Below, one piece after another: positions 12,158 to 24,177 of a stretch of 64,000 nucleotides of DNA (the first letter of the stretch is position 1; each line of letters opens with the position of its first letter). A program made the translations under genes and the position numbers. The notes under the pieces are model-generated. The model had not been told where the DNA came from. It was given only the letters and a program-made list of their open reading frames with translations, and ran no database searches. The stretch is from contig CM053154.1 in NCBI GenBank assembly GCA_028571685.1, positions 15,718,001-15,782,000 of the forward strand, in the 5' to 3' direction. The stretch comes from Heterohyrax brucei. Lineage: Eukaryota; Chordata; Mammalia; Hyracoidea; Procaviidae.

Positions 12158-12285
12158 AAAACCAAACTTAAAGAATTACTTAAGGGAGTCCTGTGGTCTG
12201 AAGTTGTATGCTTTCAGACCAAAGGACTCCCTTAAGTAATTCTTTAAGTTTGGTTTTGGTCTGAGAGCATACAACTTCAGACCAC
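12158..12285. repeat. Interlocked inverted repeat A-B-A'-B'
   Basis: A (12158-12192) is an exact 35-base reverse complement of A' (12223-12257). B (12193-12220) is the reverse complement of B' (12258-12285), 27 of 28 bases. The order A, B, A', B' is not a simple hairpin. It fits insertion of 63 bases (12193-12255), the reverse complement of the junction region, into L1/HAL1-like sequence. Confidence 0.95.
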
Positions 12286-13990
12286 AGCCTAAATCTAGGA
12301 CACAAGACTGTATCAGCCAGTTATCAGTTTAGGAAATGAACTCTAAGTGACTATCCAAATGCAGAAGAAATACACCAGGGAACCAGAGAGGTTAATCTAT
12401 AAATGACAACATCATCAGAACAATAAAAGTGGGAATAAATGGTATAAATACAGAACTTTCTAATGGAGTAGAAGGCAGAGCAACACCGAGTAATAATAGA
12501 CTGGTACAAACCTAGGAAGATCAGGGTAAATGTCAAGGTAACCATAAAGAAAATGAACAAACCTACTCATCAAAATAAAGAAGGAATATATGAAGTCTCA
12601 ATAAAAATAAAGTCTGCAAAAACAAAAGGAATGCAGACAAACCAAAGGAATATAGCAGAGGGAAGAGGAACAAAAAAGAGACAGTATCACAGAAAAAAAG
12701 TCCTACAAAATGACAGCAATAAACTTGCACTGATCAATAATTACTGTGAATGTAAATGGGCTGCATATATCCACAGAGATGAAGAGTGACAGACGGAGTA
12801 AAAAAAACAAACAAGAAAATCTCACAAGATCCATCAATATGCTGTTTACAAGGGACACATCTTAGAAACAAAGGCACCTGGTACTGGTTCAGTGACAGAA
12901 ACATTGACTAGTGGAACAGAAATAAGAACCCAGATGTAAATGCATCCACCTATGGTCACCTGATCTTTGAAGAGGGCTCAAAGTCCATCAAATGGGAAAA
13001 GGCAGTCTGCTTAACAAATGATGCTGGCAAAACTGGATGCCAACTTATAACACGGAGGAAACTGAAGGGCATTGTACTGAATAAGATAAGTCAGTCACAA
13101 AAGGACAAACATTACATGAAACCAATACCCTAAAAACTCATGAACAGGTTTACACACAAAAAGAAATAACCTTTGATGGAGGAGGATTGAGAATGAAGAA
13201 AACACTGAATAGACAAGTGGCAACATTAATAAACGGTAAGACAGTACACAGTACTGGGGAAGCCAGCACAACCTGTACAAGGTGAGGTAATGGAAGCTCC
13301 ATAGACACCTCCAAACTCCCTGAAGGACTGAATTGCTGAGCTGGGGGCTCTGAGGACCACGACTTGGGGGACATCTATCTCAGCTGGCATAACATCTTTC
13401 ATAAGGATGTTGTTCTACATTCTACTTTGGTGAATGGCATCTGGGATCTTGAAAGCCTGTGAGGGGTCGTTTTGGATAGTCCACTGGTCTTGCCACTTCC
13501 GGAGCAAGGAAGAATGAAGAAAACTAAAGAAACAACAGAAAAATGAGTCCAAAGGATTGATGGCCCACATCTACAGCGGCCTCCAGCAGAGTGAATTCAG
13601 TACAACTAGATGGTGCCCGGCTCACATAAATGATTGCTCTGACAAGGATCACAACAGAAGTTCTTGGAGAGAGCTGAATCAAAATGAAGAAATAAATTGT
13701 AACTCAAGAAGAATGAAGTCATGTGTGAAGTTCACCTTTCAGCCAAAGACTGAACAGGCCCATAAAACAAAATGAGACTAAAGGCGCATATAGGCTCAAG
13801 AGCAAGGACTAGAAGGCAGAGGGGCAGGAAAGTTGGTGACAGGAAACTCAAAGTTGAGAAGGGAGAGTGTTGACCTGTTGTGAGGTTGTTAGCCAATGTC
13901 ATGAAACAATAGGGGCACTAACACTTTAATTTGAAACTAGTTTGTTCTGTAAACCTTTGTCTAAAGTACATTTTAAAAGAAAGAAAAGAA

Positions 13991-15015
13991 AAGAAAAACT
14001 TTGTAATGTCAAATACTTAGTAGGTTTTGAAACAGGGAGCCTAGAGGTTTCTGTAAACACCTTTCAGTAAACCTTGTAACTGACACTATGAGCAGGTGGT
14101 GTGGGATAAAAAAGACCCAATTAAATTAATCGCATGCTGGGAGAGTGAGCTAGGAAAAGCACATGAGGCCCTCTCTGTAGTTTAGAAACCCCCAAGGATG
14201 ATCTGACCAGGGCTACTGATTAATATACCACAGATACCAAAACAAGAACTTAAGTTGTTCTTCATGACGAATCAGACTGTGCTAATGTGAAGAGCACACG
14301 CAGTTAGTGCTGCAAGTGGGCGCTATGTGACCTTCCTGCAGAGGTGCACAAGAGCATAAAGCTGATGCTGGAATTCGAACTGAGATCTCAAAGGACGACA
14401 TATGCGCAACATCCCTTAATTCCACCCAACGTCTCCCAGAACCCTTGGCTGCCTGCTCCATTTTGTACAAAGAGGCGTGTGTAACCCGATATCCCCAGGC
14501 CCCCAGCTTCCTGGAAGTCTCTACCTCTCTGTGTCTTACCTGTTCATTCTTGAACAGCGAGGGGCAAAACTTTAGACAGGTCTGTGGCATCTGAGATGAT
14601 GCTTGGTAACAGTTTGGCAAAACCAAACTATTTTTCCCAGGGAAATCCTTTTATACATATTATGATGTTTACAGTCCCAGATTAGTCTCTGTCCACAGAG
14701 TGTAAGAGAGAATTATTTTTACATGTAGTATTTCTTTTCCTCTATTTGGAGGGAAATGTGGATCTACACTACTCGAAGTGTAGTCCATTGCCTGGCGGCC
14801 TCAGCATTACCTGTACAGAGCTAGTTAGGAAGGCAGAAATTGCCCAGGAGTTAAATCAGAATCCGCATTTTAATACAGTTTCCAGGACATGCATGCTCGT
14901 TTATTCTCAAACATTCAAGTTTGAGAAAAGCAAATCTGGATGGCCCCTGTTTGACTAATTCCAAACCTGAGATATTTTATTTTATATTTTATTGTGCTTT
15001 AAGTGTAAGTGGTCA
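13991..15015. other. Unassigned DNA
   Basis: Nothing recognised apart from the A-rich L1 end at 13970-14000. A minus-strand ORF (14626-14282) has no known motif. Confidence 0.45.
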
Positions 15016-15016
15016 T

Positions 15017-15540
15017 GGATTGAATTGTGTCCCCCCGAAAATAGGTGTAGCCACGTGGCTGGGCCATGATTCTCAGCATCTTGTGACTGTCCTCCACTTT
15101 GTGGTTTTCCTACGCTGTATATTAAAGGATTAGGGTGGGACTGTAAATCCCTTTATAAAGTCACCTCCCTGCTCCACTGTAAAGGGAGTTTCCCTGGAGT
15201 ATGGCTTGCTCCACCCTTAATCCTTTCATCCTACAAGAGATAAAAGGAAAGGGAAGCAGGCAGAGAACTGGGAATCTCACACCATCAAGAAAGCTGCACC
15301 AGGAGAAGAGCGCGTCCTTCAGACCTGAGGTTCCTGCACCAAGATGCTCCCTGGACAAAGACTGATGCAAAGCAGACTTTTCTCCAGAGCCGACTAGGTG
15401 GAAAGTCTTCCCCTGGAGTGGACATCCTGAACGTGGACTTGTAGCCTAGTGGACTGTGTAAGAATAAACTTTCCTTTGTTAAAGCCATCCACTCTGTGGT
15501 ATTTTTGTTAGAGCAGCACTAGCTGACAAGAACAGTTGTC
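15017..15540 (+). repeat. MLT1-type MaLR LTR
   Basis: Starts 'tggattgaattgtgtccccc' and ends 'gccatccactctgtggtatt', then 'agagcagcactagctgacaag' after an 'aataaac' signal. These are the hallmark ends of MLT1-like LTRs. Confidence 0.75.
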
Positions 15541-15559
15541 ATACAAAACCTTCCACACA

Positions 15560-17640
15560 TGTGCTATGTAATTACAGCTGATGTCCCCACACTGTAACAG
15601 TATGCTCTCCCTTTCCACCCTGTTTTCTATGTCCGTTCAACTAGCTCCTGTCCCCCTCTGTCCTCTCATCTCACCTCTGAACAGGAGCTGCCCAGTTAGT
15701 CTCATGTATCTATTTAAGCCAAGGAGCACACTCTTGGCCAGTATCATTTTATGTCTTACAGTCCAGACCAATCCTTGTCTGAAGAGTTGGCTTTGAGCAT
15801 GGCTTCAGTTCTGGGCTAACAGAGAATCTCTAGGGGCCATGTGTTCCAGGGGACCTTCAGTTTGTCAGACCATCAAGCCTGGTCTTTTTAGTTGGGTTCT
15901 AGTTATGTACCCCATTTTTTTGCCTGTTTTGTCAGGGGCTCTTTGTTGTGTTTCCTTTCAGGGCAGCCATTTGTGTTGGCCAGTCTTCTTCTGGTCTCCT
16001 ACTGATGTAGTGGATTATGTGACCATTTCTGTCCCTTGGGCTTATATTTTCCTGATGCCTTTCATTCTCCTCTTCTCCAGGTGGGTTGGGTCAGTTGATG
16101 CTAATTAAATGACCACTTGCTAGCTTTTGAGACCCCAATGCCAGTCACCAAAGTGGGATGCAGAATATTTTCACAAAAACTCTATTAAGCCAGTTGACCT
16201 GGATGGCCTCTGCAACCTTTGAATTGCTTGCTATATTTAGGAAACTTCTTAGCTTTTGGTTTAGTCCAGTTGTGGTGACTTCTCATCTACTTTGTGTTGT
16301 CCCTGCCTTTACCTGACTTAATTCTTATCTACTATTTAATTAATGAATACCCTTCTCCTTCCCTCCCCAGCCCTGTAACTGTAAAAGGCTGTTTTCTGCT
16401 GTGTTTAAAACATGTTTTGATTTCTTATAATAGCGGTTTCATACAATATTTGTCATATTGCAGCTAACTAATTTCACTCAGCATAATGCCTTCCAGATTC
16501 CTCCATATTATGAGATGTTTTCCAAATTCATTGTTGTTCTTTATCATTACATAGTATTCCATTGCGTGAATAGATCACACTGTCTATCCACTGATCTTTT
16601 GATGGGCATCTAGGTTGATTTCCATCTTTTTGCTGCTGTAGGCAGTGCTGCAATAAGCATTGGTGTGTGTATATCAATTTGTGTGACAGCGCTTATTTCT
16701 CTAGGTTATATTCTAAGCAGTGGGATTGCTGCTTGGATTTCTAGCTCTTTAAGGAATCATCAAATCAATTTCCAAAATGGTTGTAGCATTTTACACTCCC
16801 AACAGCAATGTATAAGGGCTCTGTTCTCTCCATAGCCTCTCCAACATTTATTATTTTGTGTTTTATGGATTAATGCCATAGCTGTTGGGGGGAAATGTTG
16901 TCTCATTGTAGTTTTGATTTGGATTCGTCTAGTAGTTAATGATTGTGAGGGAGCATTTCCTCACGTATCTGTTAGCCACCTGAATGTCTTCTTTGTTGAA
17001 GTGTGTATTCATACCCTTTGCCTATTTTTAAATTGGTTTCATTGGTCTTTTTCTTGTTGAGGTTTTACAGTATCTTGTAGATCATTGAAATTAGATGCTG
17101 ATCAGATTTGTGGTATCCATTATTTTTTTAACAGTCTATAGGTTGTCTTTTTACTGTTTGGGTGAAGACTTTGGATAAGCATAAGTATTTGATTTTTAGC
17201 AGTTCCCAGTTATCTATTGTGTCTTCTGGTGTTTATACATTGTGAGTAGTGTTTTGTATTTTGTTTATGCTGTTTATCAGGACTCGCAGCATTGTCTGTA
17301 GTTTTTTTCTTCTATGATCATTATCATTTTAGGTGTTATATTTCGGTCTTTGATCCATTTTGAGTTAGTTTTTGTGCATAGTGTGAGATACAGGTCTTAT
17401 TTTACTTTTTTGCAGATGGATATCCAGTTATGCCAAAACTGTTTGTTAAAGAGACTGTTTTTCCCCAATTTACAGACTTTGTACCTTTGTCATTTATCAG
17501 CTGTTCATAGGTAGATGATTTTATGTCTGGATTCCCAATTCTGTTCCATTGGTCTATATATCTGTTGTTGTACCAGGCCGTTCTGATTACTGTGGCAATA
17601 TAGTAGGTTCTAAAGTCAGGTCAAACCTAAGATATTTTAA
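15560..17640 (-). mobile_element. L1 LINE, 5'-truncated, minus strand
   Basis: 3' UTR first (15580-16300, closely related to 55000-55640 and 33000-33240), then the ORF2 3' region in antisense ('ctttatcattacatagtatt', 'gttccattggtctatatatc'). It ends abruptly at 17640. No intact ORF. Confidence 0.85.
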
Positions 17641-17874
17641 GAGGGAGAAGGTAAAGTTTACTAAATTGCCAACCAAAGATTAATAGCTGATCACTCTTGG
17701 AAAGCGGAGGTGTGAAGTTTACTCATCTAGGGACCATGGGTGTGACATCCATGCCATTCACGTCTACAAATACAGCACCCATGGTGTCTTCAAGCTTCTC
17801 AAAACAGTCTGTGTCACTTTAAACCTTAAAACAGAAATTTACACGTCATGTGAAGCATACATGAGAAACCATAC

Positions 17875-18083
17875 TAAACCCATTGCTGTAGAGTTGATTC
17901 TGACTTACAGTGAACTTACACAACAGAGTATGACTGCCCTACAGGGTTCCAAAAGCTGTAAGTCTTTAATGAAAGGAAATTACCACATCTTTCTCCTATG
18001 GAAGAGCTGGTGGGATTGAACTACAGATCTCTTGGTTTGCAGCCCAGAACTTATCCACTGTACCCACCCCACGGCTCCGTTAC
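17875..18083 (-). repeat. AfroSINE, longer variant
   Basis: 'cccattgctgtagagttgat' tail, extra block 'taccacatctttctcctatg', and the complement of the tRNA-like head 'cttggtttgcagcc', ending in 'cggctcc'. Confidence 0.8.
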
Positions 18084-19317
18084 CGGGTGTGAATGTGTCT
18101 GTAAACACCACTGTTATAACTGGGTATACATATGGGAAGACAGACACACCATCTCTACTATCCTTCTGCTGAAGTAAAATCTCCTAGGTTTCCATTTACA
18201 TTACAGAAGGAATCCACCTGTGCAGAAGAATCTGCCTACATTTCTCTAACCTCAGTGTTTTCTGTAAACGTAGCTTTACTGTAGTTGCTGTGGGCAACGT
18301 AGGGGTTGGAGCATGTAAACACACAGTCCCTGGCACTCAGTGAAGGCCCTCAGCCAAGGCAGCTCTAACCAATACTTGAAGATACCTAACCTGGGGATTA
18401 GCTGAGGCTCCAGGGTGATTACCCAGGATCTGCCGGGACAGATGGAGACTTCCGCTATGAGATAATTGCTCGCAAGCCCATAAACTGGCTGCAAATTCCA
18501 AACACCAAATACCTCTTTTAAGACCTCTGAATACAATCAGATTTCCTGAAGAACTGACAGTATCTAGGGAAGTCACAAACTGGAGTTACATTAGCACAGA
18601 GAGGGAGATACAGAAAGATGGTTGCTGTTTCCAGAAGCACTCCTCATCCCTTGGGAGGTTACGGAAGCAGAATGACTTAGATACACAAAGTTGATATTGT
18701 AGGCCAAGGTAAGAGAACTGCCCCACGCGGAATGACTCATGGGCCCACTGAGGCTTGCCTGGCCTGGAGACTCTGCCCACCTGAGGCTGAGACCCAGAGA
18801 ACTCAAACTGGACAAACAGTACACTCGATGACTCTGAGAACTCCAAGTGGAGAGCCTGAGCTCGTGCTTTCGTAACTCTCCAGTAATTGCCTCCTGGGGC
18901 TAAGCTAGCAGGTCTGAGCCTATGAATGAGTGCAATTGAAACTGGCTGTAATTAATTACATTATTTGGAGCTCTACAAATTTAATTCCACCTAAATGGCA
19001 TCAAGAAAGAATTGCTTTTAAAAAGCATAATGAAAGTAATTGCTTAATCCCGTGAAATCCAAACCCAAGATGTTTTTCATCTCTCTCTCTCTTTCTGTTA
19101 AGTTCAGTTTGGCTTTTCATTTACTCCATGAAGTCCCTTCTAACGCAGTGTATTTGATGTTTCAGACGAATTATATCAGTTTATTAAAATTGAAACTAAT
19201 TACAGAAGAAATTCAGTTTATAAACCTGATTGTTTAATTAAATTGCCTTAGATATATTTATATTTTTTAAACAGAATTGACTAGTCAATTATGTAAAAGT
19301 GGTTTCTGAATAAAGCT
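18084..19317. other. Unassigned, non-repetitive-looking DNA
   Basis: No repeat recognised. It includes a moderately GC-rich part (18290-18900) and an AT-rich part. No splice-flanked exon could be supported. Confidence 0.45.
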
Positions 19318-19502
19318 TGGAAACCCTGGTGACGTAGTGGGTTAAGTGCTACGTCTGCTAACCAAAAGGTCTGCAGTTCAAATCCGCCAGATGCTCCTCG
19401 GAAACTCTGAAACTCGGAAACTCTGGTATTCCTGTTCTACTCTGACCTCTAGGGTCACTATAAGTCGGACCCGACTTGATGGCAGTGGGTTTGATTTTTT
19501 TT
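19318..19502 (+). repeat. AfroSINE with small internal duplication
   Basis: Nearly complete head and body; 'ggaaactct' is repeated around 19399-19425. The tail 'cgacttgatggcagtgggtt' is followed by T-rich sequence. Confidence 0.9.
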
Positions 19503-19975
19503 TGGAGTAAAGCTTTAAAAGACTTGTCATTCATAGCACGTTTCTGCAGTTGAGAAGAAAGCCAGCTTTCAGGAGAGAAACTTCTTCTGCAGTTGTCACT
19601 GTTAACAGCAGTTGCTTTCAACAAACACGGAAGAGCCAAGCCAGTGTCTTCTATACCACCTGGAGGCAGTTACCCGACCAGCACCCCAAGACGTGTCTCA
19701 TCTGCTCCACAACTGTCCTTTGGGTTGTGAACTGAATTCAATCACTAGGTATTGCCCCTTCTTTCAGGTCCATGTGATGTGGTCATCTGTGTCACCCGCA
19801 GCGTGCAGCAAATATATAGAAAAGAAGTAATTAATTCAAGAGACAGTTGTCGTATTTATTTTTTCACTTTTAAAAAAAAAATATTTTTGAAGGGTGCAAG
19901 AAAATTTCCTCCATTTAATGCATTTTTTCTCACACACACAGCAACAAACGCCACTGGAATAGAAAATTCTTAAAT
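19503..19975. other. Unassigned DNA
   Basis: No recognised element. Several overlapping short ORFs without family signal. Confidence 0.45.
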
Positions 19976-20225
19976 GTCATCACTTGGACATGTTGTCAGG
20001 AGGCGTCAGTCCCTGGAGAAGGACATCATGCTTGGTCAAGCAGAGGGTCAGCAAAAAAGAGGAAGGCCTTCAAGGAGAGGGACTGACACAGTGGCTGCAA
20101 CTCTAAGCTGAAGCATAAAAAAGATTGTGGGCATGGCGCGGGACCGGGCAGTGCTGCGTTCCGTCGTGCATAAGGTTTCCGTGAGTCAGAACCGACTGAG
20201 CCGGCACCTAACAACAGCAACACAT
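19976..20225 (+). mobile_element. RTE LINE 3' end
   Basis: 'ggacatgttgtcaggaggcg' to 'gccggcacctaacaacagca' matches the last 250 bases of the RTE at 36.9-39.0 kb. Severely 5'-truncated copy with its (CAA)-rich tail. Confidence 0.88.
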
Positions 20226-20329
20226 GTTATATCCTATATATGTAGTCTCTTAGACATTTTCATACTGACTCCAAGTTAAGACTTTAACCTAAATGAGAAC
20301 TTGAACCTGGTAGTAGTAGGTGCATAAAT

Positions 20330-20382
20330 GCCAAGTGCCAAGTGCCGTCGAGTCGGATCCGACTCATGGCGACCCTGCATTT
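20330..20382 (-). repeat. SINE tail fragment
   Basis: 'gccgtcgagtcggatccgac' followed by 'catggcgaccctgcat'. The rest of the SINE is missing. Confidence 0.7.
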
Positions 20383-21134
20383 TTTTAATATATAAAATGC
20401 AGTATGAATCCGCCCGCACGAACTATTGCAGTGCTATACACAGCTTCTTCCACTAGAGGGCTCCTCAACAAAACATACTGAAAGGAACCATTGAAAAGAC
20501 TCATTTTTTTTTTTTTAACCAATAAGGCTTTAAAATCTTTACACCCTGTACATGAATGACGCATGAATTCACATGAAAACACACAGATATTCCATGAAGG
20601 CTTTATACTTTGGGATAATTGTTATGATCAGAGGAGAATGTTGCAAGCAAAAAAAAAAAAAAAGAGTTAGGTGGGGACTTTTTAAAAAACTAAAAAATAA
20701 TTAACGCATCATTAGCCTTACCTCATTCTCAGTATTATCTATTATAAAGGAAACCATCTGAGACAGAATGCAGTTCGGCTTTTTATTCCACACTTCTGAG
20801 TATGTACAATGTTAGTGGCTGAAAGTGTTTTTGTTAGCCCAGAGCCTATTAAAGGAGCCTGGCAACAAATACTAAAGAATTACCCACCCACATAGTTTTT
20901 CTAAGAACCACATGTCTAACCTACGGTGAATTCAGCAAGAATAAATGAAATGCAATCTGTCTCAGCTAACTCAACAAGATAATTCAGAGAAACGTGTGTT
21001 ACAGAATAAAATCATAACTAGCCAATTTACTTCTCAACAATAACAAAAGAAAAAGTGAGCTAACAGGGGGAGTGTGGTTAAAGCACAAAAGAGAGATAAT
21101 TTACAGGCCACCAATGAAATTACAAGAAAGAGGG
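20383..21134. other. Unassigned AT-rich DNA
   Basis: Contains an A-run at 20650-20663 but no element I can name. Confidence 0.45.
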
Positions 21135-21482
21135 AAGCAGTTGCTATAGAGTCGATTCCAGCTCATTGTTACCCTACATGTATCAGAATAGAACTGTGCT
21201 CCGTGGCGTTTTCTATGGCTTTTTTTTTTTTTTTTTGGAGGAAACCCTGGTGACATAGTGTTTAAGAGCTACAGCTGCTAACCAAATTGTCAGCAGTTCT
21301 GATCCATCAAGTGCTCCATGGAAACTCTATCGGGCAGTTCTACTGTGCTCTGTAGGGCTGCTGTGAACTTTTTGGAAGTAGGTCACCAGAGTTTACCTTC
21401 AAGGTGCCTGTTGGTGGACTCGAACTTTCAACCTTTTGGTTAGCAATCGAGTCCATTAACTGTTTATACCACCAGGGACTTC
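21135..21482 (-). repeat. AfroSINE variant split by another AfroSINE
   Basis: Minus-strand SINE parts at 21135-21236 and 21368-21482 ('gaactttttggaagtaggtc', 'gtggactcgaactttcaacc', 'caccagggact') flank a plus-strand SINE. Confidence 0.8.
21237..21367 (+). repeat. AfroSINE inserted in a SINE
   Basis: 'ggaggaaaccctggtgacat' through 'ctgtagggctgctgtga'; head and body are typical. It lacks the distal tail, having been cut where the host SINE resumes. Confidence 0.85.
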
Positions 21483-21554
21483 ATGAGAAAAAGAACAAAC
21501 TGAAATTCAACTTGAAAAATTCAATTCAGGGAAACAATATAAAGGGTAATCGTC

Positions 21555-21955
21555 TTCATTTCCTAGGGCTGCTATGACAAAATACCATGAAATCCGTGTC
21601 TTTAGAGAACAAACATTTATTGTCTCCCAGTGCTAAGGTTAAAAGTTCTAATCACAGTATTTCTTCTGAGGGCTGTGAGGAAGCAATCGTTTTGTTCCTC
21701 TCTCCCAGGTGGTGATGACTTCTGGCTATTCTCGATGTTCCTTCGCTTATAGATGCATCTTACATGACATCTTCTCCACGCCTATCTGGTCATGTCTACT
21801 CTCCACTTTCGTAAGGACAGGAGTCACATAGGATTAGAACCCACCCTAATGTGGTGGTGTGACCTCATATTAAACTTGAAACAGGGTCATGTTATCAGGT
21901 TAGGTATTTAACAAATTTGGGGGGGCATCCTTTAATCCACAGAACAAAGATCTTT
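21555..21955 (-). repeat. MLT1-type MaLR LTR
   Basis: Reverse-strand signature: 'atttcctagggctgctatga', 'acaaacatttattgtctccc', 'cgtaaggacagg', 'agaacccaccctaatgtggt'. Confidence 0.75.
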
Positions 21956-22516
21956 TGTAGAATTGGAGATTATGTACCAGGAACCGTCTATCTTACTCAA
22001 CGGGGCATTCCGGAATTCCCATTCTTCACAGTATTATCCATAATTTGTTATGATTTTCATAGTCAAATGCCTTTGCACAGTCAATAAAACACAGATAAAC
22101 ATCTTTCTGGTATTCTCTGCTTTCAGCCAAGATGCGTCTCATGTCACCACCATTGATATCTCTCTTTCCATATCCTCTTCTGAGTCTGGTTTGAATATCT
22201 GACAGTTCCCTGCTGATATACTGCTGCAGCTTCTTTTGAAAGATCTTCAGCAAAATTTTAAGAATAAGTGCATCCAACATTGCCCTCATTTTATGAATCA
22301 TTTCAGTTAGGATTCCATAATTCCTGGATTCCTGTTGTTCGCCAGAGCCGTAGTGCGACCTGACTTCTTCCTTCAGTACCACTCATTTTTGATCATATGC
22401 TGTCTCCTGAAATGGTTGAACATTAGCTAATTATTTATGGTACAATGATTCTCTATATATTTCTTCCATCTCCTTTTGATGCTTTCTGCACTGCTCCATT
22501 TTTTTGCCCATTAAAA

Positions 22517-22676
22517 CTCAAACCAAAACCAAATCCCTTTCAGTCCAGTTGATGCCAAGTCATAGTGACCCTAGAGCTCAGAGCAGAGCTGCCACATAGG
22601 ATTTCCAAGGGACAGTATAGACTAAAACTGCAGACTACTGGTTAGCAGCTAACTCTTAACCACTGTACTGCAAGGC
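22517..22676 (-). repeat. AfroSINE inside the outer RTE
   Basis: 'aaaccaaaaccaaatccctt' tail, 'ccaagtcatagtgaccctag', ending in 'taaccactgtactgcaagg'. Confidence 0.85.
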
Positions 22677-23647
22677 AGAATCCTTCAGCATTGTAACTCA
22701 AGGCTTGAATTTTTTTCTTTCAGTTCTTTCAGCTTAAAAAAGGCCAAGTGTATGCTTTCCTTTTGATTTTCTAACTCCGGATCTTTCTGTATTCCATTAC
22801 AATGCTTTGTTTTCTTGAGCTGACCTTTGAAATCATCTGTTCCGTTTTTTTACCGCATCATTTCTTTTGTTTTAGCTACTTTCCATTCAAGATTAAGTTT
22901 CAGAGTCTCTTCTGACATCCACTTTGGCCTTTTCTTTCTTTCCTGTCATTTTTAATGACCTTTTGCTTCCTTCATGTATGGTTTTCTTGATGTCATCCCA
23001 CGACTGATCTGGTCGTAAGCCATTAGTGTCCAATGAATCAAATCTATTCTTGACGTGGTGTCTGGATTTAGGCAGGATATATTCAAGGTTGTGCTTTGGC
23101 TCTTATGGATTTGTTTTAATTTTCTTCAGCTTCAACGTGAACCTGTTGTTGTCATTAGGTGGCATCTATTAATTTCCAACTCACAGCGGCTCTGTGTACA
23201 ACAGAGTGAGCACTGCCCAGTCCTCCACCACCCTCACAATCACTATGCTGGAATGTGATGTTGCAGCCGCTGTGTCAGTCCATCTCACTGAAAGTTTTCC
23301 CTCTCTTTTTTATGACTCTGTGCTTTATCAAGTGTAATGTCCTTATCCAGGAACTCATTTTTCCTGATAACATGTCCAAAGTATGGGAGACACAGTCACC
23401 CCATCCTTGCTTCTGAGGAGAATTCTAGTTATACTTCTTTCAAGACAGATTTGTCTGTTCTTTTGGCAGTCCCTGCACCAACACCACAATTCAAGGACCT
23501 CAGTTCTTCTTCAGTCTCTCTTAGTCATTGTCCAGCTTTCACAGGCATATATACGGCGACTGAAAACACCATGGCTTGGGTCAGGTGCACCTTAGTCTTT
23601 AGTGGGACATTTTTGCTTTTCAACACTTTAAAGAGATCTTTTAGCTC

Positions 23648-24177
23648 TGACAGGGCTCATAGTAGAGGGTCCTGGAGACCGCTGGAGAGAAATGTAGAAC
23701 AAAATTATAGCTCACAAGAAAAAAATCAGCCTTACCAGATTGACAGAGACTAGAGAAACTCTGGGATCTTAGGCCCCAGACACTCTTTTAGCTCAGTAAT
23801 AAAGTCAAAGATTAGATAGGCAGTGTAGTAGGTTAAGTGCTATGTCTGCTAACCCAAAAGGCAGCAGTTTGAATCTGCCAGGAGTTCCTTGGAAACTCTA
23901 TGGGGCAACTCTACCGTGTTCTATAACATCGCTATGAGTTGGACCTGACTGGATGGCAGTGGGTTTGCTTTTTATAAAACAAAATGAGACTAAAGGGGCA
24001 CACTAGCCCAGGTGCAAGGACTAAAAGGCAGGAGATGGAAAAGCTAGTGACTGGGAGTGTTGCCATGTAGTGAGGTTGGTAACCAATGTCGCAAAACATC
24101 ATGTGTACCAGTCGTTGAATGAGAAATTCGTTTGTTCCATAAACTTTCATTTGAAGTACAATTTAAAAAAGAGAGGG
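23648..24177 (+). mobile_element. L1 3' end inserted in inner RTE
   Basis: Shares 'aacaaaatgagactaaaggg' and 'agtgaggttg.taaccaatg' type blocks with the L1 3' UTR at 13.7-13.95 kb. It ends with 'caatttaaaaaagaga' and carries its own SINE at 23815-23976. 'gagatct' flanks both sides (about 23632 and 24177), a possible target duplication. Confidence 0.75.
23815..23976 (+). repeat. AfroSINE inside the L1 fragment
   Basis: 'gtaggttaagtgctatgtct', 'ccttggaaactctatggggc', 'gctatgagttggacctgact', tail 'ggcagtgggtttgc'. Confidence 0.9.

Larger units (their letters stand above)
6690..13990 (+). mobile_element. L1/HAL1-like host element, split by three insertions
   Basis: Segments 6690-6914, 8591-8635 and 11519-13990 read in the same sense as parts of an L1-family element. 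There is an ORF1/HAL1-like stretch (through about 12870), then an ORF2-end fragment ('gggctcaaagtccatcaaat') and an L1 3' UTR (13180-13990) ending in A-rich sequence. Mariner and RTE insertions separate the pieces. The abrupt change near 12880 implies internal loss of most of ORF2. That all pieces are one element is an inference. Confidence 0.55.

Noticed and set aside
15839..16108. Hydrophobic 89-codon ORF
   Set aside because: Lies in antisense L1 3' UTR; the hydrophobicity comes from T-rich sequence.
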